From: Corynebacterium atrinae
Lineage (GTDB): Bacteria; Actinomycetota; Actinomycetes; Mycobacteriales; Mycobacteriaceae
Assembly (NCBI RefSeq): GCF_030408455.1
Contig: NZ_CP046979.1
Coordinates: 1-43,539 of the forward strand
Direction: 5' to 3'
DNA: 43,539 bases
In this document: positions 7,865 through 15,599 of the stretch, piece by piece
How positions within the stretch are numbered: position 1 is the stretch's first letter
Layout: every line of letters starts with the position of its first letter
Translations under genes and position numbers: made by a program
The notes under the pieces: generated by a model
What the model saw: the letters and a program-made list of their open reading frames with translations, nothing else
Databases searched by the model: none
What the model was told of the DNA's origin: nothing

Positions 7865-7991
7865 CATCCTCACCTTCTGCCTCCACATGCCCTATCCCAA
7901 GATCAGGGATGGGCCGGGGAAAAGATTTCCAGGAATAGCAGGAGTGAGCCAACTGATGCGCTGGTGAAGCGGGCAATGATCAGGTGATGAC

Positions 7992-8053
7992 TTGCCCGTG
8001 CTGCCGGATACTATAGAAAAATCACTCTATTTACCTTGCACGAGAGGAACTTC
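7992..8053 (+). promoter_or_regulatory. Probable promoter and leader of the restriction-modification genes
   Basis: An A/T-rich stretch (GGATACTATAGAAAAATCAC, 8005-8024) contains -10-like TACTAT/TATAGA hexamers with a TTGCCC at 7992-7997 that is closer than usual. It is followed by the AGAGGAAC ribosome-binding site before the ATG at 8054. The exact -10 cannot be fixed. Confidence 0.35.
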
Positions 8054-9685
8054 ATGACGATTGCCACCCCCGTCGAGATTGAATACGGGGAGGTCTTCAC
8101 GCGGAGGTGGGTGGTGGAGGCAATCCTCGACCTGGTTGGGTACACGCCAGACCAGGATCTCTCGCGGCTCCGACTCATGGAACCGTCGGTGGGATCAGGC
8201 TCATTTTTCGTCCCAATCGTGGAGCGCTTGTTGCAGTCAGCAAGGGTTTACGACGTTCCCGTGGAGGATCTCTCTCACGCTTTGTTCGGCCTCGACCTCC
8301 AGCGTGAGCATGTCGACACCTGTCAAGAGAAGACCCGGGATTTGCTGGTCGCTCACGGACTTAGCGGGCACGATGCGGACATTCTGGCGATGAGCTGGCT
8401 GCACCACGGTGACTTCCTGCTGGGTGAAGTACCTACTGGCGTTGATTTCGTGGTTGGCAACCCTCCCTATATCAGGACCGAAGATCTTGATGACGAAGTT
8501 GAGGCCGCTTACCGCTCCCGCTGGACGACTATGCGTGGTCGCGCCGACATCTACATCGGGTTCTACGAACGCTCGCTGGGCGTGCTGGGGGAAGGCGGTC
8601 GACTGGGCTTCATCTGTGCCGACCGTTGGATGCGTAATGCTTATGGCAAACATCTACGCGGTCTCGTGGTCTCCAGCTATGCCGTGGAGTCGGTGTGGCA
8701 GATGCACGACGTAGATGCGTTCGAAAGTGAGGTGTCGGCGTACCCAGCCATCACAATTCTGGCGAAAACTGAACAGGGCACCGCGACATTTGTGGATACC
8801 ACGGCTGCTTTCGACGGCTTATCTGCGCGTCAGGTGCTTGGATTCGTGCGCGGTCCCGCAGCGGAAGGATCCGGCAAGGGATGGGAAGGGGCGCGTCTGT
8901 CTAGTTGGTTCGAGACCGATGACTTCTGGCCGGCAGGATCCCCACACACAATCAAGCTGCTGGAGCAACTCCAGGAGGACTTCCCCACACTGGAGGAGGA
9001 CGGCACAACGCGCATTGGAATCGGTGTTGCCACTGGTGCCGACAAGGCCTACATCGTCGACAAGGACGCGGAGGTGGTGGTGGAGGGAGATCGGTTGCTC
9101 CCCCTCGTCATGGCCGACGACATCAGATCAGGTCGTTTAACAGCCCCTAAGAAGTTCCTGCTCAACCCGTGGGATGAAGAGGGCAAGCTTATCGACCTGG
9201 CGTCGTACCCCCGTTTCGCCGAGGTGCTGGGCTCGCATGAGGCAGTCAGAAAACGGTTTGTTGCAAAAAAGAACCCCGCAGCCTGGTATCGCACGATTGA
9301 CAAGGTGAACCCGGGTCTCGCCGTGCAGCCGAAGCTGCTGCTTCAGGACATGAAGTCGCAGATCACGCCCATCTTCGAGCCCGGGGGGCTTTATCCGCAC
9401 CACAACCTCTACTACATCGTGTCGACGTCATGGGACCTCGAAGTGCTGGGAGGATTGTTGTTGTCCCGGATCGCCGAGGCATTTATCAGCGCATATGGGG
9501 TGAAGATGCGCGGCGGCACTCTACGATTCCAGGCTCAGTACCTGCGAAAGATCGCAGTCCCACGGCCGGAGGATCTGCCGGAGGAGGTTGCGAATCAGCT
9601 GCGCGAGGCTTTCCGCGCGGGTGATCGGGATGCGGCGACCCGAGCTGCTGAGGAAGCCTACGGACTGCCAGTCGGCACCCTTTAA
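8054..9685 (+). CDS. Adenine-specific DNA methyltransferase, XhoI/PaeR7I type
   Basis: A 543-residue N6-adenine methyltransferase. The ATG at 8054 is chosen over the TTG at 8036 because GAGAGGAAC precedes it. The SAM-binding motif I is EPSVGSGSF (43-51), the catalytic motif IV is NPPYI (136-140), and the order is that of gamma-class enzymes of the Eco57I-like superfamily. The C-terminal half is the target-recognition part (a 'VKMRGGTLRFQAQYLRKI' segment near the end). Length, order and the PaeR7I-like nuclease directly downstream indicate modification of CTCGAG, which protects host and plasmid DNA. The plasmid itself holds several CTCGAG sites (for example 1660, 2266, 3617, 5742, 31626, 38362). 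The specificity is inferred from the nuclease family. Confidence 0.92.
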   Translation: MTIATPVEIEYGEVFTRRWVVEAILDLVGYTPDQDLSRLRLMEPSVGSGSFFVPIVERLLQSARVYDVPVEDLSHALFGLDLQREHVDTCQEKTRDLLVAHGLSGHDADILAMSWLHHGDFLLGEVPTGVDFVVGNPPYIRTEDLDDEVEAAYRSRWTTMRGRADIYIGFYERSLGVLGEGGRLGFICADRWMRNAYGKHLRGLVVSSYAVESVWQMHDVDAFESEVSAYPAITILAKTEQGTATFVDTTAAFDGLSARQVLGFVRGPAAEGSGKGWEGARLSSWFETDDFWPAGSPHTIKLLEQLQEDFPTLEEDGTTRIGIGVATGADKAYIVDKDAEVVVEGDRLLPLVMADDIRSGRLTAPKKFLLNPWDEEGKLIDLASYPRFAEVLGSHEAVRKRFVAKKNPAAWYRTIDKVNPGLAVQPKLLLQDMKSQITPIFEPGGLYPHHNLYYIVSTSWDLEVLGGLLLSRIAEAFISAYGVKMRGGTLRFQAQYLRKIAVPRPEDLPEEVANQLREAFRAGDRDAATRAAEEAYGLPVGTL

Positions 9686-9701
9686 AGATAGGAAGAGCAC
9701 A

Positions 9702-10457
9702 TTGACTAACGATCGGATCCCTACCGACATCTGGCGCACCGCGGTGCTGGGCTACTGGCAGGGGCTTGATCTCCAGCAGGCGCGGCAGGGTGCTGTCTCT
9801 GGAGTAAAGGACACAGGAAACCGGGCGGCGGTGACCGGGGGGAAACAGATGAATGCGCTGCAAGACGTCTTCGCGGACCTGTGGCGTAGTGACCCCGAGA
9901 TCGACCTGGAGGTTCGAACCAACGGTCGCAATAACCTCCCAGCCTATTTCCGCCCCGCTAAGAACTGGGACCTGGTCGTGCTGTACCGCGGTTCCCTGGT
10001 CGCGGCTATGGAGTTCAAGTCGCAGCGAGGGCCCTCATTTGGCAACAATTTCAACAACAGGACGGAAGAAGCACTCGGACTCGCGGCGGACTCACAGATG
10101 GCCGTCGAACGCGGCCTGTTCGGCCACCTCCCGCCCTGGTTCGGGTTCGTCATGCTCGTCGAACGGGCTAAGGGCTCGGTGCGCCCCGTACAAATACCTG
10201 TAGGTATGCCCTTTCCTGCCGACGAGATTTTCTACGGCGCCTCGTACATCGAACGCTATCGGATCTTCTTCGAACGCATGATCGCGGAAAAGAACTATGA
10301 CGCCGTGGCTCTACTCACGGCAGAGGCCGGTCAGTCTGACTTCATCGAACCGTCAGCCGCGCTTTCGCTGGCAAATCTGGAAGCAGCGATCCGTGCTCGT
10401 ATTTCCTACATTAAGGCGCTCCCAGACGAAGTGTTCGACGAGCTGACCCATAAATAA
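9702..10457 (+). CDS. Type II restriction endonuclease, XhoI/PaeR7I family
   Basis: A 251-residue endonuclease expected to cut CTCGAG. The start is TTG at 9702, after the ribosome-binding site AGGAAGAG and 16 bp past the methyltransferase stop; a longer frame opens inside the methyltransferase gene but lacks a binding site. The PD-(D/E)xK centre is visible: D90 in NWDLVV, and E104-F-K106 in AAMEFKSQ. The segment RGPSFGNNFNNRTEEALG at 109-126 is a hallmark of the PaeR7I/XhoI family. Methylase-first order with a weak start codon for the nuclease fits the need to protect DNA before cutting begins. The reading frame is intact with no missing active-site residue. Confidence 0.93.
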   Translation: MTNDRIPTDIWRTAVLGYWQGLDLQQARQGAVSGVKDTGNRAAVTGGKQMNALQDVFADLWRSDPEIDLEVRTNGRNNLPAYFRPAKNWDLVVLYRGSLVAAMEFKSQRGPSFGNNFNNRTEEALGLAADSQMAVERGLFGHLPPWFGFVMLVERAKGSVRPVQIPVGMPFPADEIFYGASYIERYRIFFERMIAEKNYDAVALLTAEAGQSDFIEPSAALSLANLEAAIRARISYIKALPDEVFDELTHK

Positions 10458-10897
10458 CGATGGAAGATGCTACCGAAAAGTTGGGGTGAATCCCTCCTCT
10501 GCGGGGCGGAATTCCTTCGCTGTAGTTCAAAATCAGGATTGTGGCGGATCAAACGGATCTTGTCGCACTTGGTTCTAGAACGGCCCGTCCGGGTCCCGGC
10601 TACGCACCTCAGATCCGGAAGAGCCCGATAAATAAGGCCGCAGGTCAAGGGTCGGATCCTGGACATGTCCTAGAACATCAGTTCACATTTCGATATGGTG
10701 CTGCTACATGTGTCGGTTATGGGACACGCATTCGGCTTGTGATGTTCAGGAGGTGTCTGCGCGGATTTCAGAATTCCCGATGCACTCTAAATTGTGAAGA
10801 GCCGGTATATCTAATTGTGAAATGGCCATCCCCTATCAGGAAGAACTCCACAAGAGCGAGGTTGGGGTTTAACCCCCTCTTGACCAAGGGGTCTAAA
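10458..10897. other. Intergenic region between converging restriction and HEPN genes
   Basis: About 440 bp without a convincing gene. A frame of 129 codons (10541-10930, plus) lacks protein-like composition and a ribosome-binding site. The stretch has palindromic elements such as ATGTCC-TA-GAACAT and a TGTCGGTTATGGGACA segment near 10711-10726. GGGGTTTAACCCC at 10865-10877 is a perfect short palindrome near the HEPN stop and may act as a terminator. Base composition is more A/T-rich than the plasmid backbone, which suggests a junction of imported pieces. Confidence 0.4.
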
Positions 10898-11560
10898 TCA
10901 ACGAGGTATGGGCCACTCAGGGTCCGCTAGGTACGCCCTCGTGGAAGCAGCATTATGCACATCATCGGTGAAGATCTCAAGGAGATCTAAGACGTCCTTC
11001 TGAAGTGATAGGAAATCTTCAGCCTCAAGAGTTAGAAACTTTCCATGCGCGATTGTATTCCGCCGACCAACGAGCTTTTCATCGATCAAATTGGCCCGAG
11101 TCGAGTATTCGGGACGTTGAGGTAAACCCAAGCGTTCCACCACGTCGAGAAAGACTTTCGAGGAGAGATTGCTCTGAGTTTGAACAAGATCCTCGGAGAG
11201 AAGGGCCTTTTGGGCAAGACCTTCCCGCAGGAATGAAGCGAACTCATTATGAACACCTGGCGTGGATGCCTTTTCGATTGAAGAGATTCTTGTTTTAAGC
11301 GCATTACCGAGGAAGGCTGCACTGAGTTTCTCATAGGGCGGGCGCTGCGTATTGACGTACCGAATGTAGAGCTGAGCTACTTGCTTAACCCATCCCTCCC
11401 AGTGTGCGTAGAGGAGAAGACTTCCCGACCGCAAATTGACCTTTTGGGCATTCGTGGATTGCTGCACCAGCCTCAGGGATGTGGTGAGCTCCCTCTTGCG
11501 CCAGACCGTCTCGCTAGAAATCTTGTCGTATAATTCCTCGACGGTATAGATCTTCGCCAT
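10898..11560 (-). CDS. MAE_28990/MAE_18760-like HEPN protein, putative RNase effector
   Basis: A 220-residue protein of the HEPN type. The HEPN catalytic motif R-x4-H is present as RRNTIAHG at 166-173 (R167, H172), and the first half carries 'YAHWEGWVKQVAQLYIRYV' (51-69), characteristic of the MAE_28990-like branch. HEPN proteins with this motif commonly act as RNases in phage defence or toxin-antitoxin systems. Its ATG overlaps the stop of the upstream DUF262 gene by one base (TAATG), so the two are translationally coupled. The longer reading frame upstream of this ATG runs through the DUF262 gene and is ignored. Lower G+C than the plasmid backbone points to horizontal acquisition. Substrate and trigger are unknown. 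Confidence 0.85.
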   Translation of the reverse strand: MAKIYTVEELYDKISSETVWRKRELTTSLRLVQQSTNAQKVNLRSGSLLLYAHWEGWVKQVAQLYIRYVNTQRPPYEKLSAAFLGNALKTRISSIEKASTPGVHNEFASFLREGLAQKALLSEDLVQTQSNLSSKVFLDVVERLGLPQRPEYSTRANLIDEKLVGRRNTIAHGKFLTLEAEDFLSLQKDVLDLLEIFTDDVHNAASTRAYLADPEWPIPR

Positions 11561-12651
11561 TATGCCCCGAGAATCTCGCGCCCCATGGGAACCATGAGCC
11601 GTATACGAGCTTCTGTGGATTTCCCGGTAGCGAACTTCTTGATCATCTCCGGTCGGTTCCAAAATTCGATTACAGCTTGCCGCAAATCGGTCCGAGTGGT
11701 TGCACCCTCCTTGATCAGATTTGCGAGGCTAATAGCGATTGCTTCGAAAGACGTGTTCAGGAATCCACCCGCGAATTTCCCCTTATCAGGATCCCAGCGC
11801 CGAAGGATGTCTTCATCGGCGGCTAGAAGTTGATCAAATGTCTTTCTAAAAATTTGGCCAAGTGGTTTTTTGTCTTCATCAGAGAAAGACAACGCAAAGT
11901 CGACTGCAAATTCCTCTAGTTCATCTTGGAAGTTGCGGATCTTGCCGATCTCTTCATCTGACTTCGAGTGTAGGAAAAGGAAACGGAGTACAAGTTCCTC
12001 GTCGTACTTCTTGGATTTATCACTCTCAGGCAATCGCAACAGAGTAACGAATGAATCGTGGTTGGCAAGCTCACCCAACCACTCGACGAAGTCAGGGGAG
12101 ACTCCTACCAGCTGCGCGTTTCGTATCTCTTGATTCGAGAGCTTGGAACCAAAGGAGTTTAGGCGCTGAAAAAGATCGAACTTTGTCTTGGGGTCGGATC
12201 CTCGCTGCACAATTTTGACGTCAATTTTCGAGCGTTTGATGTCGAGCCTCTGTGCGGAAGTTAAAGAAGGCTGATCATCCGAATCCCACACAGTGCCGTC
12301 CAGAGATGGCAAATATTTTGTCCCTGTCAATACGAGCGGAGGGAACTCCTCAACGTCGAGCAGTCCTTGGAGCTGCAGAAGGGTACTCACTCTCTGCAGC
12401 CCATCCACAAGTTCCCACCTACCGCCTGCATCCTGAGCTACGAAAATCGACGGAAGGGGAATCCCAATAAGGATGCTCTCGATCAGCCGTGCCTTCTGAG
12501 CATCATCCCAGCGGAATAAGCGCTGGAATTGAGGGCGGATTATAAGTTCGCCGTCCCGATGGAGATTAGTGAGTTCCCCGATACTCATTGGGTAACCATC
12601 TGTATGGATGGTTCTCCGTGCCGCTTCCAGTTCTGTTTCGAGAGCGCTCAT
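11560..12651 (-). CDS. DUF262 (ParB/Srx-fold) protein, partner of the HEPN gene
   Basis: A 363-residue protein with an N-terminal DUF262 domain: 'IIRPQFQRLFRW' (37-48), 'LIESILIGIPLPSIFV' (56-71) and the signature VDGLQR (82-87). DUF262 is the NTP-hydrolysing ParB/sulfiredoxin-like domain found in GmrSD, BrxU and SspE, where it senses or gates a nuclease. Here the usual fused DUF1524/HNH nuclease is absent: the C-terminal 180 residues are helical with no H-N-H motif, and the following gene supplies a HEPN RNase instead. The pair therefore looks like a two-gene defence system with DUF262 as sensor and HEPN as effector. That pairing is known from defence islands; the division of roles is inferred. 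Confidence 0.88.
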   Translation of the reverse strand: MSALETELEAARRTIHTDGYPMSIGELTNLHRDGELIIRPQFQRLFRWDDAQKARLIESILIGIPLPSIFVAQDAGGRWELVDGLQRVSTLLQLQGLLDVEEFPPLVLTGTKYLPSLDGTVWDSDDQPSLTSAQRLDIKRSKIDVKIVQRGSDPKTKFDLFQRLNSFGSKLSNQEIRNAQLVGVSPDFVEWLGELANHDSFVTLLRLPESDKSKKYDEELVLRFLFLHSKSDEEIGKIRNFQDELEEFAVDFALSFSDEDKKPLGQIFRKTFDQLLAADEDILRRWDPDKGKFAGGFLNTSFEAIAISLANLIKEGATTRTDLRQAVIEFWNRPEMIKKFATGKSTEARIRLMVPMGREILGA

Positions 12652-12979
12652 TGGAAAAATGCACCAATCTTTGTAATTTCCGCGTGTGATGACAAAGGCT
12701 TTGTTATGCAGCCATGCTACACGCCAACCTATGTATTCTTGGCTGCCCTTGAGCGCCCCATCCCTCGATTGGGGTCTTGGGCAGGCGGCGCCAGCTTCCG
12801 CTGCCCCCAGCGCTCAGGGGAAGAGCCAGAAGGTGATTGGCGGTGCTGTCAAAAAACACCTGCGCCAAACGCTTGCCGACCCTGACAAGCCGTCTTACTG
12901 GGGTACACCCATATGATCCCGTTGACATGCGTGGATCTACCATGGTTCACAGGGTCCCAAACTCGTTTATGCTACACTT
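12652..12979. other. Divergent promoter region with a possible gene remnant
   Basis: About 330 bp between the DUF262 gene and the recombinase gene. On the minus strand a TTGTCA at about 12694 could be the -35 of the DUF262-HEPN pair. In the plus direction, frame 12686-12916 ends in a natural-looking tail (VIGGAVKKHLRQTLADPDKP), which may be the C-terminus of a gene lost by deletion. TATGCT at 12968-12973 lies exactly 12 to 7 bases before the GTG at 12980, as in a leaderless promoter. Confidence 0.35.
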
Positions 12980-14125
12980 GTGCCACATAGTCAATGGCCT
13001 TTTGCGACAGAGGTGGTGGAAGTGGCCCGTCTCGGCACCCTCATGAAGGACGATCGGCGTACTCCTCAGGAAGATGTCCAGATTGTGCGGATGGGCGCCC
13101 GGACGACGACAGTCCACAGACGACGAGAGGGTGGCCGGCGCAGTGGCTGGGAGGTCGACGTCGAGAAAGTCCTTACAGATCGGGTCCTCGATGACGGGGG
13201 ACAGCGGTGGGCTGACTATTCGGCGGCGCCGTGGTTCGCGACGTGGGTCAACGCTGCATCGGGAACGCCTCAGGGCCGACTCCGAATCACGCGGTCCTAC
13301 ACCCACATCACTAAGGCATCGCTGTACATCGGCAACAACGAATGGTCAGAGGAGCAGGACTTTCCCACACCTGAGGTGCTGCTCGATGGGGGAACCCTCG
13401 CCGGATGGATGGTCCCTGACCACCACAAGGACCAGGCCGCCGACCGTGCCCGCCAGACCGAGGAGGAAGCCCGGAAAAGGCAGGAGCTGAACAATGTGAT
13501 CGAGGAGAAGTGGCGCCGAGAAGCCCGGGAGAAGCAGCGCGGAGTACAAGCTCGCGGGCAAAATGTCGCTTACCTTCGCGTTTCCAGCAAGGACCAGAAC
13601 CTGGCCCGCCAGCGTGAAGCTATCGGCCAGGTCGATAGGGAGTTCATTGATGAGCTGTCAGCTCGTACGCGAGCACATCGTCCGGGCCTTGAAGACTGCA
13701 TCGCCTATCTCCGCGACGGAGATGGCCTTCATGTTGCGTCGATTGACCGTCTGGCTCGGTCGTTGGTGGACCTCCGCAATGTTATCGACCAGATCACCGC
13801 GAAGGGCGCCACCGTCCATTTTCTCAAAGAGAATCTCACTTTCGCCCCGGATGGAGAAGACCCGCGTGCCACCCTCATGCTCGGTATTCTCGGCAGCTTT
13901 GCCGAGTTTGAGAGGGCGATCATCCGCGAGCGACAGGCCGAGGGGATCGCTCTGGCAAAGAAGGCCGGTCGCTACAAAGGTCGACCGAGGGCACTGACGG
14001 AAGTGCAGATCAAGCAAGCACACGAACGCGTACAGGCCGGCGAAGCCAGAACCTCCATCGCCAACGATCTTGGCGTGTCGCGTGCTACTCTCTACCGCGC
14101 ACTCAGAAAGGACAAGAACCCATGA
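12980..14125 (+). CDS. Serine recombinase (resolvase family) with an unusual N-terminal extension
   Basis: A 381-residue protein. Residues about 195-335 are a resolvase/invertase catalytic domain: YLRVSSKDQ (198-206, nucleophile S202), IDRLARS (255-261), then FAEFERAIIRERQAEGI (308-324). A Hin/Tn3-like HTH follows at about 340-378 (ARTSIANDLGVSRATLYRAL). Normal resolvases begin with the catalytic domain, whereas here about 190 residues precede it: a globular-looking part (25-150) with W, Y and β-like stretches and a charged coiled coil (about 153-190). I do not recognise this extension. The GTG at 12980 has no ribosome-binding site but a TATGCT -10 positioned for a leaderless message; ATG at 13043 is an alternative. 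The next gene overlaps its stop. Roles may include dimer resolution or site-specific integration. Confidence 0.85.
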   Translation: MPHSQWPFATEVVEVARLGTLMKDDRRTPQEDVQIVRMGARTTTVHRRREGGRRSGWEVDVEKVLTDRVLDDGGQRWADYSAAPWFATWVNAASGTPQGRLRITRSYTHITKASLYIGNNEWSEEQDFPTPEVLLDGGTLAGWMVPDHHKDQAADRARQTEEEARKRQELNNVIEEKWRREAREKQRGVQARGQNVAYLRVSSKDQNLARQREAIGQVDREFIDELSARTRAHRPGLEDCIAYLRDGDGLHVASIDRLARSLVDLRNVIDQITAKGATVHFLKENLTFAPDGEDPRATLMLGILGSFAEFERAIIRERQAEGIALAKKAGRYKGRPRALTEVQIKQAHERVQAGEARTSIANDLGVSRATLYRALRKDKNP

Positions 14126-14385
14126 GCCAGCTACAGTTGTGGCAGGTCATCTTCCTAGTCCTACTCGCCCTGGTCGTCGTCGTGCGCATCCGTGAGCGTG
14201 GACTTATTGAGGGCATCCTGAGCAGCATCGTTCCTGCTTTAGGACTATTCCTTGTCACCGGCGTTCTGGGAGGCATCCTCGCACTGCTGGGTCATCTCGG
14301 GACTGAGATGGAGCAGCAGGACAACGACCCGGCGCACTCAGGAACGTTCCGCGACTCGCCCTCCGACGCCCTCGGTCACCAGTAG
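14122..14385 (+). CDS. Small membrane protein coupled to the recombinase
   Basis: An 87-residue protein whose ATG overlaps the recombinase stop (ATGA), with AGAAAGGAC as ribosome-binding site. Two hydrophobic segments are clear: residues 6-21 (LWQVIFLVLLALVVVV) and about 34-57 (SSIVPALGLFLVTGVLGGIL). A polar, acidic tail of 27 residues follows. No family is recognised. Tight coupling to a recombinase is unusual for a membrane protein; it may be a neighbour of convenience or part of a module. Confidence 0.65.
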   Translation: MSQLQLWQVIFLVLLALVVVVRIRERGLIEGILSSIVPALGLFLVTGVLGGILALLGHLGTEMEQQDNDPAHSGTFRDSPSDALGHQ

Positions 14386-14391
14386 AAGAGA

Positions 14392-14544
14392 CTATCCGGC
14401 CTCCTCCCCCTCTGCCCGAGGCGGTCGTCGGCGCAGCCGCCGCCACACCGTGAGCCAGCTCTCTGCAGTCTCTGCCGGCCGCAGGAGTAGGCCTACAGCC
14501 AGCGGCCCCACTAGCACCGTCCCTATCTCTACCCAATCAATCAT
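14392..14544 (-). CDS. Possible small membrane protein
   Basis: A 50-residue frame with one hydrophobic segment (EIGTVLVGPLAVGLLL) followed by a strongly basic tail (WRRLRRRPPR), the layout of a small inner-membrane protein. It converges on the 87-residue gene with a 6-bp gap. There is no good ribosome-binding site, so it may be fortuitous. Confidence 0.3.
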   Translation of the reverse strand: MIDWVEIGTVLVGPLAVGLLLRPAETAESWLTVWRRLRRRPPRAEGEEAG

Positions 14545-14652
14545 GGGCTGATAGAAACACACGGCTGTGCGCGCCGATCTCCAACCAGTCGTCAGCGCCA
14601 AGTGCCGTCCGGCTCGATTTCTTTTGAACTCCGCCGAGCTGCTCCGTTAAGA

Positions 14653-14990
14653 GGCTCTTCGCGTTTCGGAGTGCGTAGTTGACCGCGGGGCGGGGTTCGG
14701 GGTGGCACAACATGTAGGGGTCCTGGCCGGTACAAGATGAGAGTTACGACGCTTTCATCCAACCGAACCAGGACCCTACTGTGCATTCTAGTGGCAACCT
14801 CGTGGCCGACACCATCTGCCGGACCGCCGAGATCGGATTGACGATCACCGGTGCCGCCGATGCTGGAAACATCACCATCATCGATGCCGCACCTGTGGCC
14901 GTCAGCGACGCCTGTCCTGAATGCTCCCAGCCCGGCACCAAGCGTGTCCACTTTCCGGGGTTCGGGCCCGTCAGACACCTGTCGAACATC
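14653..14990 (+). mobile_element. Truncated ISL3-family insertion sequence (left end only)
   Basis: The sequence beginning GGCTCTTCGCGTTTCGGAGT at 14653 resembles the terminal inverted repeats of ISL3-family elements of corynebacteria (GGCTCTTC… start). It is followed 107 bp later by a transposase start. No matching right end is seen before the mepB-like gene, so only the left end survives. Confidence 0.6.
14781..14990 (+). pseudogene. ISL3-family transposase, 5' fragment
   Basis: A GTG at 14781 opens about 70 codons that match the N-terminus of ISL3-family transposases: a leader that ends in ACPECSQPGTKRVH (zinc-binding CxxC), then 'FGPVRHLSN'. A complete transposase has more than 400 residues including a DDE catalytic domain; all of that is missing. 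After about 14980 the frame enters the GAACA repeats upstream of the MepB-like gene and stops at 15011. It is a dead remnant marking a past insertion and deletion. Confidence 0.65.
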
Positions 14991-15043
14991 ATCGTTCGCT
15001 GTCGTTCGTGAACATCATTGTTCGGCTCGTTGAACATCGTCGT
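14983..15043. repeat. Three GAACATCRTYGT repeats upstream of the mepB-like gene
   Basis: GAACATCATCGTTCG (14984-14998), GAACATCATTGTTCG (15010-15024) and GAACATCGTCGT (15032-15043) lie 26 and 22 bp apart. The second is an inverted repeat, GAACA-TCAT-TGTTC. They sit 50-110 bp before the start at 15095 and look like tandem operators; no regulator is adjacent. Confidence 0.5.
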
Positions 15044-15094
15044 GCTCGGTACTGTCCCGGCGGTAGCTGCTCACTGCTCGGTACGCTCAGCGGA

Positions 15095-15526
15095 ATGAAG
15101 TTCACCGCGCTTGAGTCGTACGCCGCTGCAACCGGCATGACAGTTGAGGTCACCGCCGAGGAACAGAACAGCGACTACGAGTCGGGCCTCGCCACAATCG
15201 ACGGCAACACCTGGCATATCCGGACGGCCCGGACAACCCCGACCAAACCCGGCGGTTTCGTCGCATTCTGGCACCGGGGCGCAGACGGACAGACACAGCC
15301 GTTCGACCAGAGCGACCGAGCAGCGGGACTACTGGTATTCATCGAGCAGACCGAAGAACGCGGCCTCTTCACGTTCACCAGGGATCACCTTGACGAGCTC
15401 GGGATAACCTCCGGCACGCGGGCAGGCAAGCGGGGCTTTCGTGTTTACCCCGAGTGGTGCACCGGGCTCAACAGACAGGCAGCAGCGACCCAGCGCGCAC
15501 AAGCTCGGGCATTTCAGCGGTACTGA
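15095..15526 (+). CDS. MepB-like protein
   Basis: A 143-residue protein similar to the MepB family, named after the third gene of the staphylococcal mepRAB locus; its biochemical role is unknown. Family features visible are 'GFVAFWHRGADGQTQPFD' (about 52-69), 'AGLLVFIEQ' and the C-terminal 'KRGFRVYPEWCTGLNRQA…TQRAQ' pattern (about 113-138). The ATG at 15095 is preceded only by a weak GCGGA; a TACGCT hexamer 13 to 8 bases upstream would fit a leaderless start. It follows the IS remnant and the GAACA repeats and converges on the large helicase gene. It looks like imported cargo with no efflux gene beside it. Confidence 0.78.
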   Translation: MKFTALESYAAATGMTVEVTAEEQNSDYESGLATIDGNTWHIRTARTTPTKPGGFVAFWHRGADGQTQPFDQSDRAAGLLVFIEQTEERGLFTFTRDHLDELGITSGTRAGKRGFRVYPEWCTGLNRQAAATQRAQARAFQRY

Positions 15527-15561
15527 CCGCCCGGCTGCTCCCCTACCCCGTTACCTTGAGG

Positions 15562-15583
15562 CTGTCCCCAATAATGGGGATAG
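15562..15583. terminator. Hairpin between converging mepB-like and helicase genes
   Basis: CTGTCCCC-AATAAT-GGGGATAG forms an 8-bp stem with one G·T pair, 36 bp after the mepB-like stop and 17 bp before the helicase stop. It is the only stem in the gap; no long T-tract follows, so efficient termination is uncertain. Confidence 0.4.
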
Positions 15584-15599
15584 TCGCGACGTTATCTGC

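Noticed and set aside
10541..10930. 129-codon plus-strand frame in the gap after the restriction gene
   Set aside because: No ribosome-binding site, unnatural composition, and it runs into the opposing HEPN gene.
12529..12885. 118-codon plus-strand frame overlapping the DUF262 start
   Set aside because: Antisense to the DUF262 N-terminus, with cysteine-rich shadow composition. Only the tail of another frame (12840-12916) looked possibly coding, and is noted as a remnant.
14984..15024. GAAC…GTTC repeats considered as SOS (LexA) boxes
   Set aside because: Known actinobacterial SOS boxes have four bases between GAAC and GTTC; here there are six.
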